This document shows positions 51,701 through 60,783 of a stretch of DNA of 64,000 nucleotides, in pieces. Positions within the stretch are counted from its first letter, which is position 1; each line of letters opens with the position of its first letter. A program made the position numbers and the translations under genes. Under the pieces are notes generated by a model that saw nothing but the letters and a program-made list of their open reading frames with translations, made no database searches and had not been told where the DNA came from. Source of the DNA: Saccharicrinis sp963675435 (lineage in GTDB: Bacteria; Bacteroidota; Bacteroidia; Bacteroidales; Marinilabiliaceae); the NCBI GenBank assembly GCA_963675435.1, contig OY776216.1, positions 4,650,001-4,714,000 of the forward strand. Reading direction: 5' to 3'.

Positions 51701-53668
51701 TTTCCAGACACTGGTTCCCACATGAGCTTCAGCAATCAATTTCATACTCAATCCACATGTATCTTTATCTTCCATTACCGTAGGTGCTGGAATTTCAATA
51801 AATCTCACCGAAATATCTGCGGAATCCATACATGAATTATTATCCTCAATCCATCTTAAAGTATAATCTCCATAACTATCAGAGGTAATTGAAGGAGCAG
51901 GAATATCAAAACCGGAAAAGGATAATAAACCAGAACCACTAACTACCTTCCATATTCCAGCCCCAACACTAGCTGTTGCATCTAATGTGGTTTGTAAACC
52001 ACATTCCTCAATGTCTACCCCTGCATTAGCCACAGGTTGCTCATATACGATTACAGTAATCGCATCAGAATCTTCGCAACTTTGAGAATCTCGAACAGTA
52101 TAGGTAAAAGTAAAAGTTCCAGGTTCATCAGTAGAAAACTCGGGATTTTGAATACTTACATCTGACAATTTATCTACTCTAGATCCTGTCCATTGGTGAT
52201 AAATAAATGCTTCCGATCCTACTGAAGGTGCTGGATTAAGAATTAAAGTTTCTCCCTGACAAACCTCTATAGTTGGATTAGCAAATGAGATATTTACTGC
52301 CTCTACATTAATATCAAGAGTGTCTTCATTAAAACACCCATTATCATCAGTAACTCTATAAACAAGCTCATAAGCCCCTACCGATGTTGTTGAAAAATCA
52401 GGAGTTTGTATTGAGAGATCATCCAAATAAGTAATATCCCCTTTCCACAGATGCGTATATGGAGATAAGCCTCCTGAAGGATGTCCATCCAACTCAATAT
52501 TTACTCCCGGGCATAAACTAACCTGATCTCCTTGCAGTATATTGGCAGTAGGTCCTCCTTGAACCGTAATATCAACAGTACCAACATCTGAACAACCATT
52601 TGCATCTATAATAGAATAGGTTATAGTATGTGTTCCTGGTCCGGCAAGCCCCGGATCAAACAATGAACTACTAGAATTTGCAATACCAGAACCACTCCAT
52701 TGACCTCCTGCATCTGCAGCTATCAAATAAAAAGGATCATCTGATTCACAAACAGCAGGCACATTTTGAATGGTAGCATCAGGAAGCGCAACAATAAGAG
52801 CCATCGCCGTTGTTGTTACAGGAGGATAATCACCATTCAAAAGATCAGAAGGTGGCAGACCATCAGATAAGTCGGCATCATAAGGATTACAAACATTCCA
52901 GTTTCGTAAGGTTACTTCAAAAAAGGACCCCACTGGATAATAATCAGGAATGGTAATATCTAAAGATGTATTGTATGGCGCTATCGGTCCTTCAACAGGA
53001 CCTGGAATATAATCTATACTTCCTGTAAAAGGGTAAGCACGAACTACTCCTCCAACTTGAGCATCATTAATCGTTGTCCCACCTGTTCCGTAAATCCATT
53101 GAATCCAACGATCCTCGTTATTAATTACATCATTTTCATCAGGAGGTGTACAGTTCCACTGACTATTATCTGTAAAATGAAATGTTGCTCCATTACCAAC
53201 ACATATAGGATAAACTTTAGGATCAATTGCTAATTCCCCACCATTTCTATCATCGGTATCCCAAACTGTAACAATCTGTTCTTGAACAGAACTAGTACAA
53301 ACGGTTCCATTAACAACCAAAGTTGCTCTTGGATGGTAATTACATACATCACCAGTTGTTGGATAGACATGAGAATGAGTGGCGATGTATTCCTTTAATC
53401 CTGCGTCATTTAGAGTAGCCTCAATGACCTCTACAGGATTGCCATCATCCCAATCATACTGAATTTCTATTTTACCAGTTCCACTATAACCGACACCCCT
53501 ATATGTCACCTCCCATTGCACTGAAACAGGTGCACACTTTCCATCCGGAAAAATATCATTTGCTTTTGACAGGTACGCACAATCCTGAGCATACATACCA
53601 TGCAAATAACTAAATGTCAATATTAATAATGTAACCAGGTGTTTTGTTGTGTTGTGTTGATTTTTCAC
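48719..53668 (-). CDS. giant PKD-repeat cell-surface adhesin with type IX type B sorting domain
   Basis: The protein has 1649 residues and a signal peptide (residues 1-28). It is built of many Ig-like and PKD domains. The PKD blades carry YxWDFGDGN-type motifs (for example TYYWDFGNGNISAEEDP, SYEWIFGDGSATE, FFWEFGDGNVSAEPNP). The C terminus (FPNAFTPSPGGES, LQIFSRWGQLIFES, WNGYYKGSLCAQGVYIWKV) is the gliding-motility-associated type B domain recognised by type IX secretion. About residues 965-1270 are two similar PKD-pair units in tandem. Paired Cys residues in most blades suggest disulfides. Only a GTG start at 53668 is available. The downstream gene is its likely SprF-like partner. Confidence 0.93.
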   Translation of the reverse strand: MKNQHNTTKHLVTLLILTFSYLHGMYAQDCAYLSKANDIFPDGKCAPVSVQWEVTYRGVGYSGTGKIEIQYDWDDGNPVEVIEATLNDAGLKEYIATHSHVYPTTGDVCNYHPRATLVVNGTVCTSSVQEQIVTVWDTDDRNGGELAIDPKVYPICVGNGATFHFTDNSQWNCTPPDENDVINNEDRWIQWIYGTGGTTINDAQVGGVVRAYPFTGSIDYIPGPVEGPIAPYNTSLDITIPDYYPVGSFFEVTLRNWNVCNPYDADLSDGLPPSDLLNGDYPPVTTTAMALIVALPDATIQNVPAVCESDDPFYLIAADAGGQWSGSGIANSSSSLFDPGLAGPGTHTITYSIIDANGCSDVGTVDITVQGGPTANILQGDQVSLCPGVNIELDGHPSGGLSPYTHLWKGDITYLDDLSIQTPDFSTTSVGAYELVYRVTDDNGCFNEDTLDINVEAVNISFANPTIEVCQGETLILNPAPSVGSEAFIYHQWTGSRVDKLSDVSIQNPEFSTDEPGTFTFTYTVRDSQSCEDSDAITVIVYEQPVANAGVDIEECGLQTTLDATASVGAGIWKVVSGSGLLSFSGFDIPAPSITSDSYGDYTLRWIEDNNSCMDSADISVRFIEIPAPTVMEDKDTCGLSMKLIAEAHVGTSVWKKTEGPGNATFSQELNDTTLVNVDMPGAYKFAYVEDNGGGCIGSDTVTIRFYQIPEAIITPPPAVQCTPYEIQFENNSLNADTYYWDFGNGNISAEEDPLQTFSNNTPNPVSYDIMLVTRTINGCSDTLNTAITIAPAPVSYFEMNNSVGCSPLTTDFTNKSQGADSYEWIFGDGSATETTEHTIHTFVNEENFIQSFGVQLVVSNNYGCTDTSKLFTTVYPRQNFNLVATPDSGCSPLSVGFIADPGGFKYEWDMGDGNLDQGVNQNVQLYTNESADKETHTVNLYTTSVYGCIDTTSVNVIVLPSPTTDFEPNDFAICSPKQVTFINHTSDIETSYWDFGDGNTLSVTGNQQVDHTYVNNNLVSQNYQIKLVTENAFGCKDSMDGFTTVNPAVSANISGGATACSPYEVQFLNESVGAVSYFWDFDDGNTSNNIIGVHVFENPTEDSMDFNVSMIANSAYGCSDTAYATVTVLPSPDTYFEPNDFSVCSPKLVEFTNFTENIISSQWTFGDGAIETVEGNRSISHTYNNDKFTPLDYRIRLITENAFGCRDSMDGYTSVNPNVKAVITGSGEGCAPLEVSIGNESIGANEFLWNYGDGNTSANYLGLNTFENNSDDDQEYEVSLIATSIYGCVDTAYTYVNVFATPKPSFTVTPEYQQMPQSTVDIDNTTTGNQWSYEWQFGDGNVSDLSEPGAYTYLNSGSFTITLKAYDGQCANSTEQEIEIAPNIPTVSYGPNSEGCPALTVEFYSETLDAENFFWEFGDGNVSAEPNPVHTYYTPGEYNVKLTVTGPGGQTIKDDLMVNVFPQPTAFFEAYPKVVTIPGQSVTFANKSVEADSYVWNFGNGDTSTEQNPVYEYSKEGNYDVSLEATNDFGCFDVYELNEPIIAIEGGEIDFPNAFTPSPGGESSGEYVYGDKNNHVFYPAVQEGIEEYKLQIFSRWGQLIFESHDIKIGWNGYYKGSLCAQGVYIWKVTCRFGTGQVKVYTGDVTLIR

Positions 53669-54078
53669 CTTGGTCTTATTTTGTGTTACGCTATTAAACG
53701 AGCATTTTATAAAATAGTTTTGATGAAATGACTTTTTTTTTCGATGAGTAGTAAAAAATTAAAATCTAACTCTAAACAACTGTCACACATTTCCTTTTCT
53801 ATTTTTAACGTAAAAAATATTCTATATAATTTTGTTAAATAAAGATCCCTTTTATTTTTTGAATAAACCCCTTATTATTTCAGATAAATAAACTTGATGT
53901 TAAATTTTATAAATAACATGATTTATATCATAAACTCAACACACATAGGGGTTTGATGAGATTAGTCATTTTTTTTATTTGAATTTAGATGGAATTTTAC
54001 AACATCAGCGGAAACTCATTTCGTAATATTTTTTCGTTGAGTGAAAACTCAACAACAGTTACATTAGTTATTTAATTT
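53669..54078. other. divergent promoter region with a GAAA-loop hairpin
   Basis: No gene is seen between the divergent adhesin and proline dehydrogenase genes. GTTGAGT-GAAA-ACTCAAC (54036-54053) forms a perfect 7-bp stem with a GNRA tetraloop, 25 bases before the proline dehydrogenase ATG. It may shape the 5' leader of that mRNA. Confidence 0.5.
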
Positions 54079-54996
54079 ATGAATATGATAAATAAAGCAA
54101 TCGCATCTGTGATCCCGCATTTTCCGAAAAAATTTGTCTGGATTTTTTCGAAAAAATATATTGCCGGAGAAACCATTGATGATGCCATTAAAGCTTCTAA
54201 AAGCTTAAATGAGCATGGTGTAAAAGTAACTGTAGATCTCTTAGGCGAATTTATTACAAACATCAATCAGGCTGATGATAATCGCGATCAATATCTAAAA
54301 ATTGTTGATGCTTTTCAGAATGCGAATATTGATGGTAACTATTCCATAAAACCAACAAGTTTTGGATTATTAATTGATCCGGAAAAATGCTACCAAAATA
54401 TCAGATCTATTGTAGCGTTAGCTGCCAAATACAATAGCTTTGTACGCATTGACATGGAAGATGCTGAATGTGTAGATCTGGAGATGACTTTATACAAAAG
54501 ACTAAAGCTCGAATTTCCTCTAAATGTAGGATTGGTAATACAAGCCTATTTATATAGAACAGAAAGTGATGTAGATAAATTATTAAAATTACACAGTACA
54601 GATTCACCATTAAACTTTAGACTTTGTAAAGGAATTTATATAGAATCAGAAGACATCGCCATAAAAGATCCGAAGAAAATAAATGATAATTATTTAAAAA
54701 TACTTGATAAATTATTATTTAACGGAGTACATGTAGGTATTGCAACGCACGATAAAAAGTTAATAAAAGGAGCATTTGAACTGATTAAAAAATACAATGT
54801 ATCTAAAGATATGTATGAATTTCAGATGCTATATGGTGTTACACCTGAATTAAGAAATAATATTGTTGGAGAAGGACATGATATGAGAGTATATGTTCCT
54901 TATGGAAAGGATTGGTTTGGTTATTCTACACGTAGATTAAAAGAAAATCCTAAAATGGCTCAACATGTTATTAAATCCATTTTTGTAAAAGGTTAG
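54079..54996 (+). CDS. proline dehydrogenase family protein
   Basis: The protein has 305 residues and forms the flavin-dependent TIM-barrel of monofunctional proline dehydrogenases, which oxidise proline to pyrroline-5-carboxylate. Landmarks are DLLGEFI, SIKPTSFGL, FVRIDMEDAE, VGLVIQAYLYRT, RLCKGIY, VGIATHDKKLI, EFQMLYGV and the terminal RVYVPYGKDWFGYSTRRLKE. It is monocistronic with a terminator 27 bases downstream. The second enzyme of the pathway is not in the window. Confidence 0.92.
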   Translation: MNMINKAIASVIPHFPKKFVWIFSKKYIAGETIDDAIKASKSLNEHGVKVTVDLLGEFITNINQADDNRDQYLKIVDAFQNANIDGNYSIKPTSFGLLIDPEKCYQNIRSIVALAAKYNSFVRIDMEDAECVDLEMTLYKRLKLEFPLNVGLVIQAYLYRTESDVDKLLKLHSTDSPLNFRLCKGIYIESEDIAIKDPKKINDNYLKILDKLLFNGVHVGIATHDKKLIKGAFELIKKYNVSKDMYEFQMLYGVTPELRNNIVGEGHDMRVYVPYGKDWFGYSTRRLKENPKMAQHVIKSIFVKG

Positions 54997-55022
54997 GTTA
55001 ATATATTGGTTATGTTTATGAG

Positions 55023-55060
55023 CGGGTAAGGTCGGGGAAGGCTTTACCCGTTTTCTTTTT
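55023..55060 (+). terminator. intrinsic terminator after proline dehydrogenase
   Basis: CGGGTAA (55023-55029) pairs with TTACCCG (55044-55050), followed by TTTTCTTTTT. It also lies just beyond the stop of the converging gene at 55063. Confidence 0.8.
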
Positions 55061-55062
55061 AT

Positions 55063-55851
55063 TTAGTTTTTACCCAAACGTATTTTTAATCCAGCATTAA
55101 CAAACAAATACCTGTGTTTGCCAAAATATTCCTGGTAGGTACAACCAATCATTGGAGACACATGGAAAATTCCATTAGTCATAACCGAAAAATCTCCGGT
55201 AACTTTCACTTCCTGCCTGTATCGTTCATCCGATTTACGCTTAGTCCATCTATAGTTTCCTGTAAAATTCAGTTTACTATTCATAAGGTTTAAATCAAAT
55301 CCTGTTGAACTCTCAAAGTAGGATTCTTCAGGATCAAGAATTGAAGTAAATCCAACTCCATAATTAATCTTTAAATTCCTAATTGGAACACGAACAACAA
55401 ATACTTGCCAGTCAAGTGACCGTAAACGACCAGTTTCATCCATTAATTCAGAATACCTGAAATCAGAAGCAAAAATTCCCCAATTTAGCCTCGCAAAAGG
55501 ATTTAATGTATTTTCTTTAAATGTTGTACCCCAATCCAGTCCTGTCTCCAAAGAAATAACATTTGGATATTGATCTCTATTTTCCAAAACATTACTTTGA
55601 GCCTGATAAGTTATAAATCCAATACCCTTTACAATTCCATAAAAAATCTCCCCTGCAAGCCAATCTCCGAAGCTTTCATCTTCATAACTATACGAAGAAC
55701 ATCTTGACGAATTTGTTGACGAATAACTTTTTGATGAAGTTGAAGATTTATCATTTCTGATTTCTTCTTTAATGTCCTTTACCTGACCAATAAGCATAGT
55801 TGCTGGCATAAATAGCAAAAGAACAAGTACAGTTTGTTTAAAGTTGATCAT
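55063..55851 (-). CDS. secreted or outer-membrane protein of unknown function
   Basis: The protein has 262 residues. A signal peptide (about 1-22) is followed by a striking Ser-rich stretch (SSTSSKSYSSTNSSRCSSYS, about 36-55). The rest alternates polar and hydrophobic residues like a small beta-barrel (NPFARLNWGIFASDF, NYGVGFTSILDP) and ends in FVNAGLKIRLGKN. I do not recognise a family. The gene is monocistronic, downstream of the MATE gene by 85 bases on the same strand. Confidence 0.65.
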   Translation of the reverse strand: MINFKQTVLVLLLFMPATMLIGQVKDIKEEIRNDKSSTSSKSYSSTNSSRCSSYSYEDESFGDWLAGEIFYGIVKGIGFITYQAQSNVLENRDQYPNVISLETGLDWGTTFKENTLNPFARLNWGIFASDFRYSELMDETGRLRSLDWQVFVVRVPIRNLKINYGVGFTSILDPEESYFESSTGFDLNLMNSKLNFTGNYRWTKRKSDERYRQEVKVTGDFSVMTNGIFHVSPMIGCTYQEYFGKHRYLFVNAGLKIRLGKN

Positions 55852-55936
55852 TATTTATTATATAGTTTAGTAGTTGGTATAATGACAAACCAACGACATC
55901 CTACACTTACAAAAAAACAGATCAACCAAAAATATT

Positions 55937-57238
55937 TTAATCCAGTTTTACATAAACCGCATTTTTAGCAAGTATAGTTTGTGTAACGCTACGCGAAAAC
56001 ATAAACAACAACATTCCTAACCATAAAGCATGTACACCCAATGATTTATAGAAAAGATAATAAGGAAGAAAAAAGAATACTATTGACGAAATTAACATCG
56101 TATTACGCATGGCCTTTGATGCTGTTGCTCCAATATAAATCCCATCCCATATATATGACCCAAAACTAACTATTGGAATAAACACTAACCACCATAAATA
56201 TTGCTTTGCTTCAGCTAATACATTTAGTTTATTAGTAAACAAACGTAAGAACTGATCTCCAAAAAATAAGTAGATTAAAGTAAAACTTATACCGAAAAAC
56301 AAGCCCCATGTAAATAACTTTTTTGATGCCTCTATTAATTTTACTTTATTTTTTGCTCCAAAATATTTGCCAACAATCGCTTCTGCAGCATATGCAAAAC
56401 CATCTAAAAAATAAGAGAATAAAAACAAGAATTGAATTAAAGCACTATTAGCAGCCAGAGCCACATCTCCAAATCCTGCAGATTGAGAGGTGAAAAATGT
56501 AAAAACAGCTATAACACACCAAGTACGAATAAAGATATCTCCGCTAACATTTAAAAACTTTTTAAACTCAGAAATAACAGCAATTGCTTTTACATTAAAA
56601 TGTTGCAGGACCCATTTATATTTTTTCAGGAATAAAATAATTGCTAAAATAAAACCTACATATTGCGCAATAACAGATCCCATAGCCACTCCTCGTTCCT
56701 GCATTCCGAACTCTTTAACAAATAAAAAGCTACAGCCAATATTTACAATATTAATTAATACTGAAATTAACATAGGATAAAATGCATTTTGCATTCCTAA
56801 AAACCAACCATTAATAACCATTAAAGAAATTGCAGCTGGAGCAGCCCATATCCGAACATAAAAGTAATTTTGTGCCAATGCCTTAACATCCGAACTGCCT
56901 TCTAATATTGCGAAACTTAGTTTTTCTAAGCCCACCTGAAAAATAATTAAAAGCAAACTACCTGCAAGTGCAATAAAAAAACCACGATAAAACACCATAG
57001 CTACACCCGGATTATCTTTTCTACCATAGGCCTGCGCAGCAATGCCGCTTATACTCATACGCAAAAATGCAAACCCCCAATACACAAAATTAAATATAAC
57101 ACCCCCCAAAGCAACGGCGCCCATAAATAATTCTGAATTTAAATATCCCATTAAATGCAAATCCACCATACTTAAAAGTGGCACTGTTAAATTTGTTAAA
57201 ATGTTGGGAATCGATAACTTAAGTATATCCTTATGCAC
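55937..57238 (-). CDS. MATE-family efflux protein (DinF-like)
   Basis: The protein has 433 residues and twelve predicted helices. It starts with LSIPNILTNLTVPLLSMVDL, the MATE opening, and the pseudo-repeat begins near residue 230. MRMSISGIAAQAYGRKD-like sequence (LRMSISGIAAQ) and FLDGFAYAAEAIVGKYFGAK are MATE/DinF signatures. It probably exports organic cations against Na+ or H+. Only a GTG start at 57238 is available, because a TAA precedes it in frame. Confidence 0.9.
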   Translation of the reverse strand: MHKDILKLSIPNILTNLTVPLLSMVDLHLMGYLNSELFMGAVALGGVIFNFVYWGFAFLRMSISGIAAQAYGRKDNPGVAMVFYRGFFIALAGSLLLIIFQVGLEKLSFAILEGSSDVKALAQNYFYVRIWAAPAAISLMVINGWFLGMQNAFYPMLISVLINIVNIGCSFLFVKEFGMQERGVAMGSVIAQYVGFILAIILFLKKYKWVLQHFNVKAIAVISEFKKFLNVSGDIFIRTWCVIAVFTFFTSQSAGFGDVALAANSALIQFLFLFSYFLDGFAYAAEAIVGKYFGAKNKVKLIEASKKLFTWGLFFGISFTLIYLFFGDQFLRLFTNKLNVLAEAKQYLWWLVFIPIVSFGSYIWDGIYIGATASKAMRNTMLISSIVFFFLPYYLFYKSLGVHALWLGMLLFMFSRSVTQTILAKNAVYVKLD

Positions 57239-57340
57239 AGTACAAAAAATGAATTAAGCTGCGAAGATAAAAATTTTAAACTTTCACTAAACATTTTCAT
57301 CACACTGATGTTTTACTTGTGATTTTAGTATAAAACGAAT

Positions 57341-57360
57341 ATAAGATGTTTTTATCTTAT
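57341..57360. promoter_or_regulatory. inverted repeat upstream of superoxide dismutase
   Basis: ATAAGAT-N6-ATCTTAT is a 7+7 bp inverted repeat 43 bases before the sod ATG. It is in the right place for an operator, but no known regulator consensus is matched. Confidence 0.4.
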
Positions 57361-57402
57361 TAAAATCATAGCAAAATTGTATAACAATAAAATATTATAA
57401 TT

Positions 57403-58002
57403 ATGTCATTTGAATTACCAAAATTAGATTATGCATACGATGCATTAGAACCACATATTGATGCCAGAACTATGGAAATTCACCATAGCAAACACCATGC
57501 TGGATACACTAACAATTTAAACGCAGCAGTTAAAGGAAGTGATTTAGAAGGAAAATCAATCGAAGACATTCTTTCTGGTGTTTCAGGTCAATCTGTTGCT
57601 GTAAGAAATAATGGTGGCGGATTTTACAATCACAACTTATTTTGGAAAGTAATGTCTCCAAACGGAGGTGGTGCTCCAACAGGTGAAGTTCTTCAGGCTA
57701 TTGAAAAAAACTTTGGATCTTTCGATGCCTTTAAGGATGAGTTTTCTAAAGCTGCAGCAACTCGATTTGGATCAGGTTGGGCTTGGTTGGTTAAACAAAA
57801 AGACGATAGTCTTGTTATAACTTCAACACCTAATCAAGACAATCCATTAATGGACCTTGCTGAGGTAAAAGGAACTCCGGTTCTAGCTCTTGACGTATGG
57901 GAGCATGCATATTATTTGAAGTATCAAAATTTACGTCCTGATTACATTAGTGCATTTTGGAATGTAGTTAATTGGGATGAAGTAAGTAAACTTTTAAAGT
58001 AA
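57403..58002 (+). CDS. iron/manganese superoxide dismutase
   Basis: The protein has 199 residues and is cytoplasmic, converting superoxide to peroxide and oxygen. Metal ligands are His in MEIHHSKHH, His in NNGGGFYNHNLFW and Asp-x-x-x-His in ALDVWEHAYYLKYQ. Which metal is used is not certain from sequence. It is monocistronic with a perfect terminator hairpin downstream. Confidence 0.95.
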   Translation: MSFELPKLDYAYDALEPHIDARTMEIHHSKHHAGYTNNLNAAVKGSDLEGKSIEDILSGVSGQSVAVRNNGGGFYNHNLFWKVMSPNGGGAPTGEVLQAIEKNFGSFDAFKDEFSKAAATRFGSGWAWLVKQKDDSLVITSTPNQDNPLMDLAEVKGTPVLALDVWEHAYYLKYQNLRPDYISAFWNVVNWDEVSKLLK

Positions 58003-58054
58003 TTTTCTTTATAAAGTTTTAATAGGTTAGTTTGTTTATTTTGTCTGGGTAATG

Positions 58055-58087
58055 TGGGGTGACTATCTTCTTGTGATAGTCACCCCA
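58055..58087. terminator. strong hairpin after superoxide dismutase
   Basis: TGGGGTGACTATC (58055-58067) pairs perfectly with GATAGTCACCCCA (58075-58087) around a 7-base loop. It lies between sod and the converging arginine deiminase gene and may serve both. Confidence 0.85.
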
Positions 58088-58132
58088 TTATCATTTATAA
58101 TACTTATAACAATAAAAACGAATTTGATCAAT

Positions 58133-59395
58133 TTACCAGTCTACTTTTTTTCTTCTGATTGGCATTGTCATACATCTGGCTCCTCCTCCTCCACGAGCCA
58201 ATTCAGAACCATTAATTGCTATTACATATTTTTCGTAATCTGACAATTTTACTTTGCCATCTACTACACTTTGCGCATCAAAAATCTCAAAACCATTATT
58301 ATTCATCTCTTCCAATGTATATACATTACGTGCATAGCCAATTACTTTTCCTGGACCTACAGCAAAAAAGTTAGCTCCACTATGCCATTGTTCTCTTTCC
58401 TGAATCCAAATATCTTTTCTTCCACCACAATAAACTGGCTCAAGCGGCATACCTAAACCTCTCAGACAATCTACTAAATTACTTTGCTTTTCAATTTTTT
58501 TCACCTTACCATTATCAATAGAAATTAAAATGGTTTGATATTTATTGGGTTGCATAATAATTGGGTCATAAACCATACATTTATCTTTATCCAAAAGGGT
58601 AAAAACCATGTCCAAATGAATAAAACTCTCAGGTTTTGATGGTAATTGCTGAACTACGACACTGTGCTTTCCTTTATTCTTCTTGATCTTTTTAATAATA
58701 AAATCAATCCCCTGTGTTGTTGTTCTTACTCCTGTTCCGATCACCAAAACATCATCACGAGCTACCAGAACATCACCACCTTCAATTGTAATTTCATCTT
58801 TATGATGCTTACTTGACAAAGGATTTAACGTTTTACTTTTAATTTTAGATGAATGATTAAAAATAGCCTCCATAACCATGGATTCACGTTCTCTTACGTT
58901 ATTGGCCATTTTACCAATTAAAACATGATCATATACTGACATGGAAGCATCTCTGGTAAAGAAAAAATTATGCAAGGGACGTAATGCATTTCTTTCATCG
59001 GATAAAAATCCGGTAAGTGTAGTTTTGTTTAATGGTACGCCTTCTATTAATTGTCGGGCTAACTCTCCTGCATCCAACTTAAGTAAGGAAGACTTTATTG
59101 GTTTTACGTTTTCAGATTTACAGATATTACCAACTAAACTTTCCTTAACTTCCGGAATTTCCAGAATTTCCGTTAGTAAATCTTTTACCTCAAAGGTTTT
59201 GGTAATTTTATTAAGTACCTGTTTTAGTTGCTTATATTCCTGTTCTGCTACTGATAGGTTTAAAATATCACTATACAAAGCACGCTCCGCATTACCCGGA
59301 GTCATATTTTCAACCTCACTTCCCGGAGTATGTAATATTACACCTTCAATTTCTCCAATTTCAGAATTTACTTTTGTTTCTATAATATTGCTCAT
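58133..59395 (-). CDS. arcA: arginine deiminase
   Basis: The protein has 420 residues. It hydrolyses arginine to citrulline and ammonia. The nucleophile Cys408 lies in RGGGGARCMTMP, with guanidinium-binding segments FTRDASM and IEGGDVLV and the His in WHSGANFFAV. Carbamate kinase and ornithine carbamoyltransferase are not nearby, so energy gain through the full pathway cannot be shown. The gene is separated from the upstream FAD oxidoreductase by a terminator and probably has its own promoter in the 64-base gap. Confidence 0.93.
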   Translation of the reverse strand: MSNIIETKVNSEIGEIEGVILHTPGSEVENMTPGNAERALYSDILNLSVAEQEYKQLKQVLNKITKTFEVKDLLTEILEIPEVKESLVGNICKSENVKPIKSSLLKLDAGELARQLIEGVPLNKTTLTGFLSDERNALRPLHNFFFTRDASMSVYDHVLIGKMANNVRERESMVMEAIFNHSSKIKSKTLNPLSSKHHKDEITIEGGDVLVARDDVLVIGTGVRTTTQGIDFIIKKIKKNKGKHSVVVQQLPSKPESFIHLDMVFTLLDKDKCMVYDPIIMQPNKYQTILISIDNGKVKKIEKQSNLVDCLRGLGMPLEPVYCGGRKDIWIQEREQWHSGANFFAVGPGKVIGYARNVYTLEEMNNNGFEIFDAQSVVDGKVKLSDYEKYVIAINGSELARGGGGARCMTMPIRRKKVDW

Positions 59396-59408
59396 ATCAT
59401 TTCATTAA

Positions 59409-59441
59409 AAAAGGATTGGCACGAAAGTAACCAATCCTTTT
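59409..59441 (-). terminator. terminator after the FAD oxidoreductase gene
   Basis: AAAAGGATTGG (59409-59419) pairs with CCAATCCTTTT (59431-59441). On the minus strand the stem is followed by six T residues. It separates the oxidoreductase transcript from arcA. Confidence 0.85.
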
Positions 59442-59459
59442 AAAACAAAAGCTGATAAA

Positions 59460-60632
59460 TTACAGTGGTATTTCATTCTTGAATCTATCAAACTCCCACT
59501 GCTCCATTATTGATTTTTGATATAATTTTGCTCTGGTTCCATCATTTTTCATGAGTAGAGCAAAAACCTTTCTGTCTTTTAAATAAATATCTCTTACAAT
59601 ACCATCTTTTTCTTCAGTTACCACTTCATCTTCATCGCCTTGTGGTTTTACCGAAAAATAAAATTCATTAAACACTTCGGTTTTCATTCTAAAAGGCTCC
59701 AACTTAAATACAATATCTTTCCCTGTAGCATTTTTACCTGCTACATAGCCTTGCTTTTCTGCTGCATGCCATAAACCTGTAATTTGTCCGGTAACATGTT
59801 CTACTACATCACCGGCAGCATAAATATCAGCATCTGAAGTTTGCAAATACTCATTAACTAAAACACCTGTGTTGCATTTCAAATCAGCACTTAAGGCCAA
59901 ATCGACATTGGGTGTATATCCTAATGTTAATATCAACGCATCAAATTCTACTTCCTTATCATCAAAAGTCAATACTGAATTGCCTGATTCGGTCTCAGAG
60001 AAGTTTAATTCTGTAATATTTGGATAGAATTTTATACCTGATTTTTGAATAGATTCCACCAGAAAATCAGAATACTTTTGATCTAAAAATCTTTTTATAA
60101 CAGTATTATTACGATCAATTAAAACAACCTCCTTATCCATTTTAATAAGCTGGTCTGCAGTCTCCACACCTTCAACTCCTGCTCCTATAATTAAATACTT
60201 TTTTGATTTTTTACTAAAACGAATAATATTTTCAACCTGTCGAGCGGTATGAACATGAAAAACCTTTTCTTCAGGCAAATTATCCACTAAAAGTTGATTT
60301 GACTTATTTCCTGTAGCTAAAATAAGTTTTTTATATCGCAGATGTCCTCTATGCTTAAAATCAAGTTCATGCAGCTTAACATCTATATGATCAACCCTGT
60401 CATACAATAACTCCACATGATTATTCACCATCCAATCATGATCAATCAACGCAAAATCCTCTTTGCCAAAACCTGTAACTATATTCTTGTTGATTTTAGT
60501 TCTTTTATAAGGTAATCTATCTTCGTCTGTTATCCATAAAACAGAACTTATCGTATCTTCTTCTCGTATTGCTTTAATAGCAGACAAACCGGCAATCCCT
60601 CCTCCTATAATAACAAAATCTTTAACTATCAT
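59460..60632 (-). CDS. NAD(P)/FAD-dependent oxidoreductase
   Basis: The protein has 390 residues. The FAD-binding GGGIAGLSA (10-18) and the NAD-binding IIGAGVEGVETA define a Pyr_redox_2 fold. A GDVVEHVTGQ motif binds the FAD ribityl chain (DIYAAGDV). No Cys-x4-Cys redox pair is present. The closest functional class is the nitrite-reductase-like or rubredoxin/ferredoxin reductase group. The partner is unknown. It is monocistronic with its own terminator. Confidence 0.88.
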   Translation of the reverse strand: MIVKDFVIIGGGIAGLSAIKAIREEDTISSVLWITDEDRLPYKRTKINKNIVTGFGKEDFALIDHDWMVNNHVELLYDRVDHIDVKLHELDFKHRGHLRYKKLILATGNKSNQLLVDNLPEEKVFHVHTARQVENIIRFSKKSKKYLIIGAGVEGVETADQLIKMDKEVVLIDRNNTVIKRFLDQKYSDFLVESIQKSGIKFYPNITELNFSETESGNSVLTFDDKEVEFDALILTLGYTPNVDLALSADLKCNTGVLVNEYLQTSDADIYAAGDVVEHVTGQITGLWHAAEKQGYVAGKNATGKDIVFKLEPFRMKTEVFNEFYFSVKPQGDEDEVVTEEKDGIVRDIYLKDRKVFALLMKNDGTRAKLYQKSIMEQWEFDRFKNEIPL

Positions 60633-60783
60633 AATCTGAATGTTTTAATTGGGTTTATCCAATCACATTAACATGATAGCATTCATTATTTGAGTTGCTT
60701 ACCTCGTGATTGTGATTGGCTTTTTTAAAGTTAGTTTTTTATATAAAAAATATGCAAACTAAAATGTTTAATGTTTTGTTATA

